Source of the DNA: a candidate division WS1 bacterium
GTDB taxonomy: Bacteria; Armatimonadota; Zipacnadia; Zipacnadales; Zipacnadaceae
DNA length: 37,444 nucleotides
Direction: 5' to 3'
NCBI GenBank assembly: GCA_012523355.1
Contig: JAAYIR010000050.1
Span: 1 to 37,444 of the forward strand
In this document: piece after piece, positions 15,192-23,141 of the stretch
How positions within the stretch are numbered: position 1 is the first letter of the stretch
Layout of the letters: the number at the start of each line of letters is the position of its first letter
Made by a program: the position numbers and the translations under genes
Notes under the pieces: model-generated
What the model was told of the DNA's origin: nothing
The model's input: the letters and a program-made list of their open reading frames with translations, nothing else
The model's database searches: none

Positions 15192-16856
15192 TCAGGCCGC
15201 TCTCTCCCCGGACGGGTTGCAGTTCCCGGAGAGGTCCAAGGGGGCCGTGGCCGACGCAGGGTTGAGGGGCAGCTCAATGGTGAAGGTGCTGCCGTGGCCG
15301 ACCTCGCTATGAACGGTGATTGTGCCTCCATGTATCTCAGCAATTCGCCGCGCGATGTATAGCCCCAGTCCCAGGCCCTCGAGGGCTCCGGCGCCACGCG
15401 CTCCGCGGTGTGCGACGCCGCGAACGTAACGGTCAAAGATCCGCTTGTGTTCCTCCGGGGCGATCCCCATGCCGGTGTCTGTCACCGAGAGACAGAGGCT
15501 TTGCCCATGGGACTCGGCAGCGAAGGTGATGGCCCCGCCGTGAGGTGTGTATTTCAGAGCATTCTCGGCCAGATTCCCCAGGGCCATACGCAGGCGGGTC
15601 GGGTCGGCTACAACCTCAGGCAGATCGGAGGGGATCTCGCAGCACACCTCTATAAGGCGGGCGGCTGCGCGCTGCCAGAGGGTCGCTGCCACGGCAGTGA
15701 CCAACTCTCTGGGGTCCACTGGCTCCGATTCCAGGGCTACGGTCTCGCGCTCGAGGGCGTTCAGATCCATCAACTTGGCAACGACATCGCTAAGACGCCT
15801 GGTTTCAGTAGCCAGAGCCTGAAGCATCTGGGCCCGCTGTTCATCGCTGAGACCGGCCCCAAGATGGACCAGAACATGGGAGACGGCACGCAGGGTGGCC
15901 AGAGGAGAGCGAAGTTCATGGGAGGCGATCGCCAGGCTCTCCTCCTTATCCCGCAGCTCGGCCTGCAGGTCCGTGACATCCTCGAGCAGGACGACCCAAC
16001 CCACGGGAGTTTGGCCCCCCGCGCGGCAAGGAATGGTGTGCACGCGCAGGTCGCGGGGAGTCTCGCCGCCCAGTTCCACGGGTCGCAGAGTATACTCGCG
16101 GCGGCCGGCAAGGATCTCCTCGGTCACCTGGCGCAGTGGCTCCCGCTGACCGCCGCTGGTGAGCTCGGCGAGTTGCCTACCGGCAAGCGATTGCAGTGGC
16201 AGCTCCAGAAGTCCCTCGGCGCGTTCGTTCGCCAGGACCAAGAAGCCGACGTCGTCGAGAAGAATCAGGCCCTGGCTCAGTCGCTCGATGACATGCGCAT
16301 TGGTCTGGCGTTCGCGCTCCAGTACGGAGGTCATGGCCCAGCAGAGCCAGCCCAGGGCGACCGCGGTGAGTAGTTGGCCGCCCAGGAACCAGGTGGTGCT
16401 TTCATCCACGCCGTGGGCGGCCGCGGCCAGAGTGAGATAGGCGACCACGACCACGGTGACGATGGGGAGGGCCAAAGGCAAGGAAGTGAAAAAGATGCCG
16501 GCAAAAAGGATCACCACCATCAGGAGCATGGAGAAAGGGCTGGCAAAGCCGCCTGTGCCGGCAACGAAGGTGGTCAGCCAGGCCAGGTCAGCCATGAGCA
16601 CGAGGGCGGAGGCGACATGCAGACGTCCCTCGAGCTCCAGACGTTCCCAGTTAACGAAGAAGCGGGTAATGAGGGTGGCGACCGCCGCCAGAGCCAGACC
16701 GGACCAGGCGGTGCCCAACTCGGGCAGCCTGCTTGCGGGCGTGGCCAGAAGAAAGAGCCCCGCGAAGATGATCAGCACGGTGCGAACCTTGTCCGCCTCC
16801 CGGAGCAGATTCTGGTCGCGCTTGAGAGTTAGGTGTGGAAAGGCTTTGGGAGTCAT
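15192..16856 (-). CDS. Orphan sensor histidine kinase with multi-TM sensor and PAS domain
   Basis: 554 residues from ATG 16856, preceded by GGGGGAG; the longer frame to 16934 is not favoured. Residues about 25-200 contain six hydrophobic helices; then a PAS domain (RLSQGLILLDDVGFLVLANE), a HisKA domain with the H-box ASHELRSPLATLRAV, and HATPase_c with NLAENALKYT (N), DTGMGI (G1), RIFDRYVRG (F) and GLGLGLYIARRIAEIHGG (G2). All kinase boxes look intact. No response regulator is adjacent, so its partner is encoded elsewhere. It is convergent with the UroD-like gene, 11 bases from its stop. Confidence 0.92.
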   Translation of the reverse strand: MTPKAFPHLTLKRDQNLLREADKVRTVLIIFAGLFLLATPASRLPELGTAWSGLALAAVATLITRFFVNWERLELEGRLHVASALVLMADLAWLTTFVAGTGGFASPFSMLLMVVILFAGIFFTSLPLALPIVTVVVVAYLTLAAAAHGVDESTTWFLGGQLLTAVALGWLCWAMTSVLERERQTNAHVIERLSQGLILLDDVGFLVLANERAEGLLELPLQSLAGRQLAELTSGGQREPLRQVTEEILAGRREYTLRPVELGGETPRDLRVHTIPCRAGGQTPVGWVVLLEDVTDLQAELRDKEESLAIASHELRSPLATLRAVSHVLVHLGAGLSDEQRAQMLQALATETRRLSDVVAKLMDLNALERETVALESEPVDPRELVTAVAATLWQRAAARLIEVCCEIPSDLPEVVADPTRLRMALGNLAENALKYTPHGGAITFAAESHGQSLCLSVTDTGMGIAPEEHKRIFDRYVRGVAHRGARGAGALEGLGLGLYIARRIAEIHGGTITVHSEVGHGSTFTIELPLNPASATAPLDLSGNCNPSGERAA

Positions 16857-17110
16857 TTCACTCCCCCGATTGATACCACGCAGGCAGCGTGAAGGTTTCA
16901 TATCCTGTATCGGTCTGGCAAGGCCCCAAGACAAGGGACAGGCGCAGAACAGGGCAGGTGAGGAGCTAGGGAATGCGGAACGGAGAAGAGACAGGAGTTA
17001 CAGAGATGAGGGCACAAAATGGCGGGTGGCGGGGTCTATTATAGAAGACCCGGTGTTGGAAGAATTACCGAAATCGTGTTTCTGTTTGATGCCAACCGGA
17101 TACCTCATGG
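16857..17110. other. Non-coding gap before the amidohydrolase remnant
   Basis: No intact gene is seen between the kinase start and the remnant. The stretch contains a 6-bp palindrome, GGGTCT-N8-AGACCC (17032-17051), enclosing TATAAT on the minus strand, possibly part of the kinase promoter, but no good -35 box was found at the right distance. Confidence 0.4.
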
Positions 17111-17347
17111 GTGCACACGCACCGGGGTATTGAGCTATTCGCCGAACGCCATGGGGCTGAGAGGCTCGTGTTCGGGAGCGGTTTCCGGGCGCACATGGGT
17201 GTGAGCCTGGCGATCTTGGCACTGACGGACCTGGAACAGACCGAGCGCGAGCAGATCGCGCATGAGAACCTGGAATGGCTGCCGGGCCTCGCGCCGTTGG
17301 AGATAGGTCTGACCGAGGCCGAGGCGGCGCCGGCCCTGGCCCCGTAG
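17087..17347 (+). pseudogene. C-terminal remnant of an amidohydrolase (TIM-barrel metal-dependent hydrolase)
   Basis: About 85 residues remain open after a TGA at 17087. They read PDTSWVHTHRGIELFAERHG, then AERLVFGSGFRAHMGVSLAI and a region of the form REQIAHENLEWLPG. This is the usual C-terminal end of amidohydrolase-2 proteins: the conserved ERLVFGS strand with its metal or substrate loop, and the final AHxNLE helix. The first 200-plus residues of the barrel, with the metal-binding histidines, are absent, and the frame upstream is closed by stops. The usual proline after GSGF is arginine here. Most likely a decaying gene; a short independent protein is less likely. Confidence 0.6.
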
Positions 17348-17466
17348 TGGGGCAAGCTGTTGCGCGGTGAGAGTCGGGCTGCGAACAGAAGGATGCGTGG
17401 GCAGTAATGGAGGGCTCCAGGCAACCCACGTGGCGAGGGGAGAACACTGAGGCTGAGAGGCTGGAT

Positions 17467-20079
17467 ATGAAGAAATTCTGGCTCGTAACAGTTGTGGGGT
17501 TGGCCGGGGCGCTGATCGGACCAGTGGCGCAGGCGCAGGATGAGCTGGTGCCTATCCAACTGAGTTACGTGCGTGCGCTGACCCAGCAGGCACGCTATCA
17601 GGAGGCCCTGGCGGTGGCGACACAGGTCCTGGAAACCCACCCGACTTCCGCGCCGGCGCTGGTATTGCGCGCCCGGGTGTATATGGTTCTGGAACGGCCG
17701 GAGCTGGCCATGGGCGACTTGGCCGGTGCTATCCAGGCCCAGCCGGATTATGCGCCGGCGTATGTCACGAGGGCGCAACTGCGGCTGCGGCTGGGGCCGG
17801 GATCGGTCGCGGCAGCGCAAGATGACTTCCGTCAGGCGCAGGAGCAGGCTACACTCGCCATCCGCAAGAACCTCAATGACCTGGAAGCGCTGCTGGCGCG
17901 AGCGATGGCACTGGAGGGCCTGGGCCAGCCTGAGGAGGCGCTGAAGGACCTCGACGCGGCGCTGGCCACTAACCTGTGGCTGGCGGAGGGGTACTTCTTG
18001 CGCGCGCAGGTGCAGGAGCGACGAGGCAAGCGCGATCTGGCGTTGCAGGACTACGCTAAGGCACTGGAGGCGAATTCGCTGTACGCCGAGGCCTACCTGA
18101 GCCGAGGCTTGCTCTTCCAGATGGAGGGCGATGCGGAGCGCGCGGAGCAAGATTTCACTCATGCGTTGGAAGTCAGTCCGGGGTGTGCGGCAGCATATCT
18201 ATTGAGGGGAAACCTGAGCGCGCAGCAGCACCCGGGCCTGGCTGCCTACCGGGATTGGCAGCAGGCTGCGGCGCTTGACCCTCAGGGAGCAGTGGGAAGG
18301 GCGGCGCAGCAGGCCCTTGCGGTAGCCGAGGCCGAGGCAGAGCAGGAGGTGGCGGGTGAGGAGTTGGAGGAGCTACTTGCGCGAGCGGAAGGGCTGTGGT
18401 TGCAGGAACGGTACTACGACCTGCTGCGCCTGACCACGGCGGCACTGGCCCAGCACGGTGACTCGACGGAGATGCTGGTTTGGCGGGGCCGAACCCAGAA
18501 CGCGTTGCGTCGGTACCTGGAGGCACAACGGGACTTTACCCAGGCGCTGACGCCACGGGCGGACTACGCCGCGGCGTATCTGGGACGGGGCCAAAGCTGG
18601 GCCGCGCTGGGGGAGCCAGCGCAGGCCGAGGCCGACTACGCACAGGCTCTCAAGCTGGCAGACACGGCGCTGGCGGATGACCCGCAGAACGCGGCGGCGC
18701 TAGTGGTGCGCGGGCGCACGCACGCAGCCCAAGGCAAGAACGAGTTGGCGGTCGCGGACTTCACGGCGGCGCTGAAACTACATCCTGAGTTGATTGCCGC
18801 GTTGATCGGGCGCGGCTGGGTGTACCTGGATCTGGGTCAACCCGAAGCGGCGGTGGCTGACTTCACACAAGCGCTGAAGCTGAAGCCGGAGGCGGCCAGC
18901 GCCTGGCTGGCCCGGGGCGTCGTCAGCCAAGAAGGACGACAGCAACTGGACCTGGCGATTGAGGACTTCACACAGGCAGTGACGCTAAACCCTGAATGTG
19001 CCGAAGCCTACTTCCGCCGAGGCACTGCCTGGGAGAGGCAGGGCAAGTTGGAGCAGGCACTGGCCGATTTCGGCATGGCGATTCGGGCGGACCCCGGTGC
19101 GACTGAAGCCTACAACAACCGGGGAGCGCTGCTGCACGCCATGGGTGATCTGCGGCGCGCACTTGTGAATCTCAATCAGGCGCTGAAGCTTCAGCCGGAC
19201 TATCCGGACGCGCTCCACAATCGGGCCCTGGTGTGGCGCGAACAGGGCGCTTTCGACGCGGCTTTGGCCGACCTCACACGACTCATTGAGCTGAGGCCGC
19301 AAGACGCGGGGGCATACAATGAGCGAGGCATTACCTATGCTCTGGGTAAGCTGGACTACGATAAGGCGATAGCAGACTTCTCGCACGCGCTTCAACTGGC
19401 CCCCGACCATGCGGAGGCCTACGCCAACCGGGGCAGCGCGTACCGGGACAAAGGCGAGTATGGGCCCGCCCTCGAGGACTACACCAGAGCGATCGAACTG
19501 GATCCACAGGCGGACCTCACTTACGAAAGCCGGGGCAGGACATACCACCTGGCAGGGCAGCTGGACGCGGCGCTACAGGACCTGACCAAAGCGCTGGAGA
19601 TGAATCCGCAGAATGATAGTGCGTATGCGGCGCGGGGGTTGGTTTACGCCTCACGCCAGCAGGCGCCGGAGGCACTGGCAGATCTTAACCAGGCAGTAGC
19701 GATCAATCCCCGTAACGCTGATGCCTACTACAATCTGGGATTCATCTACGGACGGTTGAAGAATAACGACTTGGCACTGCAGAATTACAGCCAGGCGCTG
19801 GAGCTGGTGCCCACCTGGGGGCGTGTGTGGTACCTGCGGGGCGCGATCTACTCCGGTCTGCAGAACTGGCCGTTGGCGATCTCTGACTACAATCAAGCGG
19901 TAGCTCTGGGGTACGCGCCGCCGGAGCTCTACGTCAATCGGGGCTACGCTCACAATGCGCTCCAACAGTGGGTACAGGCGCGGGTGGATTGGCAGCAAGC
20001 CCTGGCCATGGATCCCCAGGGCCAGGCAGGCGCGGTGGCGAGAAAGAATCTCGAGGACCTGGCGCGAAGAGGATACTAA
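17467..20079 (+). CDS. Secreted TPR-repeat protein, about twenty repeats
   Basis: 870 residues from ATG 17467, placed so that the protein opens with a signal peptide (MKKFWLVTVVGLAGALIGPVAQAQ); the frame extends 60 bases upstream without a better site. From about residue 30 to the end it is an almost uninterrupted array of 34-residue tetratricopeptide units with the usual G/Y/A pattern (for example AYLSRGLLFQMEGDAERAEQ and AYNNRGALLHAMGDLRRALV). A short non-TPR linker rich in Ala/Glu lies near residues 280-300. TPR solenoids are scaffolds for protein complexes; the export signal suggests the periplasm or cell surface. The next two genes follow on the same strand after 66 bases. Confidence 0.9.
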   Translation: MKKFWLVTVVGLAGALIGPVAQAQDELVPIQLSYVRALTQQARYQEALAVATQVLETHPTSAPALVLRARVYMVLERPELAMGDLAGAIQAQPDYAPAYVTRAQLRLRLGPGSVAAAQDDFRQAQEQATLAIRKNLNDLEALLARAMALEGLGQPEEALKDLDAALATNLWLAEGYFLRAQVQERRGKRDLALQDYAKALEANSLYAEAYLSRGLLFQMEGDAERAEQDFTHALEVSPGCAAAYLLRGNLSAQQHPGLAAYRDWQQAAALDPQGAVGRAAQQALAVAEAEAEQEVAGEELEELLARAEGLWLQERYYDLLRLTTAALAQHGDSTEMLVWRGRTQNALRRYLEAQRDFTQALTPRADYAAAYLGRGQSWAALGEPAQAEADYAQALKLADTALADDPQNAAALVVRGRTHAAQGKNELAVADFTAALKLHPELIAALIGRGWVYLDLGQPEAAVADFTQALKLKPEAASAWLARGVVSQEGRQQLDLAIEDFTQAVTLNPECAEAYFRRGTAWERQGKLEQALADFGMAIRADPGATEAYNNRGALLHAMGDLRRALVNLNQALKLQPDYPDALHNRALVWREQGAFDAALADLTRLIELRPQDAGAYNERGITYALGKLDYDKAIADFSHALQLAPDHAEAYANRGSAYRDKGEYGPALEDYTRAIELDPQADLTYESRGRTYHLAGQLDAALQDLTKALEMNPQNDSAYAARGLVYASRQQAPEALADLNQAVAINPRNADAYYNLGFIYGRLKNNDLALQNYSQALELVPTWGRVWYLRGAIYSGLQNWPLAISDYNQAVALGYAPPELYVNRGYAHNALQQWVQARVDWQQALAMDPQGQAGAVARKNLEDLARRGY

Positions 20080-20145
20080 GAAGGGGTAGCTGGAGGGAAG
20101 CCAAGCCCCTGGACCCGGTGGGTGAAGAGGAGCGGAGCTATCCAG

Positions 20146-20928
20146 ATGGGTGAAAGCCCGTACATTCTGTATCGGGAGTTGCCGGCACGGGCCCTGACTG
20201 CCCGGAACCTCGAGGACTACGCCCTGTGTCCCCAGAAGTACTTGCTCTCCTTTTTCCAGCCCCCTGGAGAAACGGAACGGACCCTGGGAGGCCCGGCGGT
20301 GCTGCACCAGGCCGTGCGGGCAGCCCTGATCGAGCTGTACCGGCAGGGCGGGCCACCCGCGATTCCGCCAGAAAAGCTTAAGGAATTATTTGAGGCCCGT
20401 TGGGATGGCAGGGCCTGTGCGGACAGCCGAGAGGAAGAGGAGCTGCATCGGCTGGGGCTCAGAATCTTGTGTCAATATCATGAGCGACATGTCGCTGAGC
20501 CTGTGCAAACCCTTGCCTCGGATTTGCGGATGGAGGCGGAGATTGGCGGGTACCGGTTTGTGGCGGTCGCCGATCGTGTGGATGAGCAACCCGAGGGGAA
20601 CGTGACGCTGCTGCGCTACAGGACCACCCTCAGACCCCCCGGGGCAGGAGAGCTGTCCCGGGATCTGTCGGCGCGAATGCTGTGGCTGGTTGGGGAGCGG
20701 CATTGGGGACGTCCAGTGCGCGTGGCGGCGGAGGCCCTGCGCCGAGGGAAGGTAATATTAGCGGAGTTCCCAGCCGCGGTCAGGAGAGAAACGGAAGAGA
20801 GGCTGGTGCGGCAGGCGCAGGAGATTCGGCGGGCAACGGACTTTCCTCCGCGTCAGGGGAAGCATTGCCGCCATTGCCGCTCCCGACCCCGGTGCCCGGC
20901 CTGGCAAGGGGCAAGGGAGAGGCCGGCG
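20146..20928 (+). CDS. PD-(D/E)XK nuclease-like protein (AddB/Cas4-type Fe-S domain) with altered catalytic residues
   Basis: 261 residues from ATG 20146 (GGAG eight bases upstream; a GTG at 20122 is possible); the TGA occupies 20929-20931. The layout is that of the RecB-family nuclease domain of AddB: NLEDYALCPQKYLLSF with C28, a GGPAVLHQAV helix with H54, VADRVDE (D143, D146), and the Fe-S cysteines C241, C244 and C250 in KHCRHCRSRPRC. In active enzymes the strand after the DRVD motif reads D-Y-K-T; here it is R157-Y158-R159-T. The acidic residue and the lysine are both replaced, so nuclease activity is doubtful while the four cluster cysteines are kept. Possibly a DNA-binding or structural relic. 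It overlaps the next gene's GTG. Confidence 0.72.
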
Positions 20929-21899
20929 TGAGAATGCGGCGCGGACACGCGGGGGTTCTTTGTGTGCTGGCAGTCCTGAGCCTCCTGCCACTGGTCACGG
21001 CAGTAGCGGCCGAACAGCAGCACCGGTTGGTGGCGCGCGACTTCCGACTCTACTACTGGACGGGGCAAGAGGCAACGGCGGAGGCCGTGACCCAGGTAGC
21101 AGAGACCTCTCTGCCGCGGCTGCGGGAGATCCTGGGGCTGGAGCAGAGTGAGCGAATTGACCTGTACCTTGCGCGCACTGGTGAGGAGTTCAGGCAATTG
21201 ACCGGAGGCTCTGATCCCACTCGTGTGCTGGGCGTGGCTCTCCCCCAGCGGCGAATCGTGGTACTTCAGCCGATGCGCGGCGCGTTCCTGCGGGACCTGG
21301 TGGCACATGAGCTGACCCATGTGCTGCTGATGGACCGCGTCGGCAACCTCGAACTGCCGCGCTGGGTGCATGAAGGGGTGGCGAAGTATGCGGCAGGAGA
21401 CTTCAACCCCAATGATCGGGCGATCCTCATCGAGGCCATCAACCGTGGTGGCTTCATTCCCCTCGAGCGGCTGGAGGCGGCCTTCGAAGGACCACCGGAG
21501 CAGGTGAGCCTGGCCTACGCGGAGGCCTATACGCTGGTGGAGTTCCTGGCCGGGCGGCATCCTCAGGAGGGGCTGGCGCCCTTCCTGCGTGAACTCCAGG
21601 CCGTGGGTGACCCCTCGCGGGCGCTGCTGCGAGCGTATGGGTTGACGGCCGCGGAGATTGGGCAGCACTGGCAACAAGTGGTGTGGACGGAGTACCTGGG
21701 TAGGAGTAACGTGGAGCAGGTGACGCCGCTGATCTGGGCGGGGATGGTGGTTTTGTTCCTGGTGGTCTTCTTGGTGAACCTGCGGCGCCGGGCGATCATT
21801 CGACGTCGTCTGGAGGCGGAAGAGGAAGACGGGATGCACGGAATGCAGGACGCAAGGGGACGCTATGCCCGAAGGCGGCATCACCGGTTCAAAGACTAA
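20928..21899 (+). CDS. Membrane-anchored gluzincin metallopeptidase (peptidase MA-like)
   Basis: 323 residues from GTG 20928, which overlaps the preceding stop (GTGA) and has GGGAGAGG five bases upstream; ATG 20934 is an alternative. A signal peptide (about 1-28) is followed by an N-terminal domain and the zinc motif HELTH (127-131) with the third ligand E149 in WVHEGVAKYA, typical of the peptidase_MA-like family. One transmembrane helix near residues 265-288 and a basic, then acidic, tail suggest the catalytic domain faces the periplasm. Position with an exported TPR protein suggests a shared envelope role. Its TAA overlaps the convergent stop of the LigD-type gene by three bases. Confidence 0.84.
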   Translation: MRMRRGHAGVLCVLAVLSLLPLVTAVAAEQQHRLVARDFRLYYWTGQEATAEAVTQVAETSLPRLREILGLEQSERIDLYLARTGEEFRQLTGGSDPTRVLGVALPQRRIVVLQPMRGAFLRDLVAHELTHVLLMDRVGNLELPRWVHEGVAKYAAGDFNPNDRAILIEAINRGGFIPLERLEAAFEGPPEQVSLAYAEAYTLVEFLAGRHPQEGLAPFLRELQAVGDPSRALLRAYGLTAAEIGQHWQQVVWTEYLGRSNVEQVTPLIWAGMVVLFLVVFLVNLRRRAIIRRRLEAEEEDGMHGMQDARGRYARRRHHRFKD

Positions 21900-22501
21900 T
21901 CCGTGTCCTTCAATTCCTCGATCGTCTTGCCGCTGAGGACGGACTCGGGACGCGCATTCACGACGTCCTCCTCCGGGTCCATCTCCTGATCCTTGCTGCT
22001 CTTGATGAGCAGCCAGTTCTTGGGGTTGCCGCCCAGCTTGCTGTTGATGAGCGCGAAGCCTCCACGCAGCTTTTGTCCTTCTAACCATACGAGGAGGTGA
22101 CCGCGCTCGAAGGCCTCTTCCAGAGATACATCCTGTCCGTGCCGCGGACCGTCGTTCCGGAAGGTGCCGCGGTCCCAGAGCAATACGGTGCCCGCGCCGT
22201 ACTCTCCCTCAGGGATGCTCCCTTCGAAGTCCGCATATTCCAGGGGATGGTCCTCAGTGGCTACGGCCAGGCGTTTGTCGGCAGGATTGCCGGAGGGGCC
22301 TTTGGGAACAGCCCAGGATTTGAGCGTGCCGGCAATCTCTAGGCGAAAATCCCAGTGCAGACTGCGGGCCGCGTGCATCTGTACGACGAATATGGTCTCC
22401 GGGGACTTGTGCTCGGAGGATTCGCCGGCAGGTTCGGGCGTGCGGTCGAAGTCGCGCTTATCGCGGTAGGTGCGGAGGGCGTCGTGGGCAGGTTTCTTCA
22501 T
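21896..22501 (-). CDS. Stand-alone LigD-type 3'-phosphoesterase domain protein
   Basis: 201 residues. The phosphoesterase (PE) module of bacterial ligase D trims 3'-phosphates and ribonucleotides at breaks before end-joining. It has FVVQMHAARSLHWDFRLE (38-54), in which H43, H49, D51 and R53 match the catalytic set; LKSWAVPKGPS; H85 in EDHPLEYADF; and IPEGEYGAG with WDRGTF. The polymerase and ligase parts of LigD are not fused to it. The polymerase part is the gene at 24456 on the opposite strand. The first 30 residues are charged and probably flexible. Confidence 0.9.
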   Translation of the reverse strand: MKKPAHDALRTYRDKRDFDRTPEPAGESSEHKSPETIFVVQMHAARSLHWDFRLEIAGTLKSWAVPKGPSGNPADKRLAVATEDHPLEYADFEGSIPEGEYGAGTVLLWDRGTFRNDGPRHGQDVSLEEAFERGHLLVWLEGQKLRGGFALINSKLGGNPKNWLLIKSSKDQEMDPEEDVVNARPESVLSGKTIEELKDTD

Positions 22502-22528
22502 GCTGACTCCAGGAATTGCACAAGAGAT

Positions 22529-22562
22529 TTTACCCCGCTCGCTGGGCGGCGAGCGGGGTAAA
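22529..22562. other. Perfect 14-bp hairpin between secreted gene and LigD-PE gene
   Basis: Inverted repeat TTTACCCCGCTCGC / GCGAGCGGGGTAAA with a 6-base loop. On the minus strand the stem is followed by ATCTCTTG, not a U-run, so its terminating strength is uncertain. It would separate transcription of the secreted pair from the LigD-PE gene. Confidence 0.6.
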
Positions 22563-22651
22563 GATCACCGTCATGTAGTCCGAACCGGTCGCGCCTTCGG
22601 CTGCGCCCGGGAGTAACCAGGCGCTCGGGCGGTCCTTCTGGTCTTTCCGGG

Positions 22652-23128
22652 TTACAGGCGGAAGGACACGACAGCCGAGATGCCGACGCCGTCCACGCCC
22701 TTCACGCTGGAGGTAAGGTCGCGGTCGGTCGTGACCGGCACCAGATAGCGTCCGCGGAACTCGCCGGGGGACCACTCGATCTGCGCTACCGCCCTCACAG
22801 TCTTGACCTGGGCTTCTGGTCCCATGACCTGCGCCGCGCCCACGGCCGTGCCGCCGCCGACGCCGACGTTCAGGATAGGCACTACCTTGGTCATGCCCTG
22901 GACACCCAGCTCACGCTGGTCCAGGAAGTTGTTGATGGCGTTGTTGATATCGTTGCTGAAGTGTGAGACGACCCAGCCAATCCCGAAGACTTTGAGCAGG
23001 TCGCCGAGCAGGCCACTGAAGAGATTCAGAGCGTGGGCCTCAGTTGTGGCCCAGGGCATCAGGCCGGCGAGAAAGCACACCGCAATCAACAGCGCCAGGA
23101 TCTTGTGTTTCTTCTCCGTGCGGTACAT
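22652..23128 (-). CDS. Secreted protein sharing a C-terminal domain with its upstream neighbour
   Basis: 158 residues from ATG 23128, eight bases after GGAGG; the first ATG at 23134 lies only two bases from it. An N-terminal hydrophobic segment (ILALLIAVCFLAGLMPW) acts as signal peptide or anchor. A helical region rich in Asn (FSNDINNAINNFLDQREL) follows. The last 75 residues align with the end of the upstream gene: VPILNVGVG, VGAAQVMGP, VRAVAQIEW, YLVPVTTDRDL and GVDGVGISAV. No family is recognised. Its ribosome site overlaps the previous stop codon (TAAGGAGG), so the two are coupled. Confidence 0.7.
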   Translation of the reverse strand: MYRTEKKHKILALLIAVCFLAGLMPWATTEAHALNLFSGLLGDLLKVFGIGWVVSHFSNDINNAINNFLDQRELGVQGMTKVVPILNVGVGGGTAVGAAQVMGPEAQVKTVRAVAQIEWSPGEFRGRYLVPVTTDRDLTSSVKGVDGVGISAVVSFRL

Positions 23129-23141
23129 GGTCATATCCTCC

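Noticed and set aside
17065-18162. Minus-strand frame of about 365 codons opposite the TPR gene
   Set aside because: Antisense shadow of periodic TPR coding sequence; repeated low-complexity residues and no start signal.
20853-22088. Long minus-strand reading frame of about 411 codons opposite the peptidase gene
   Set aside because: It lies antisense to a gene with a signal peptide, HELTH motif and membrane helix, shows no recognisable domain, and is the kind of shadow frame expected at this GC content.
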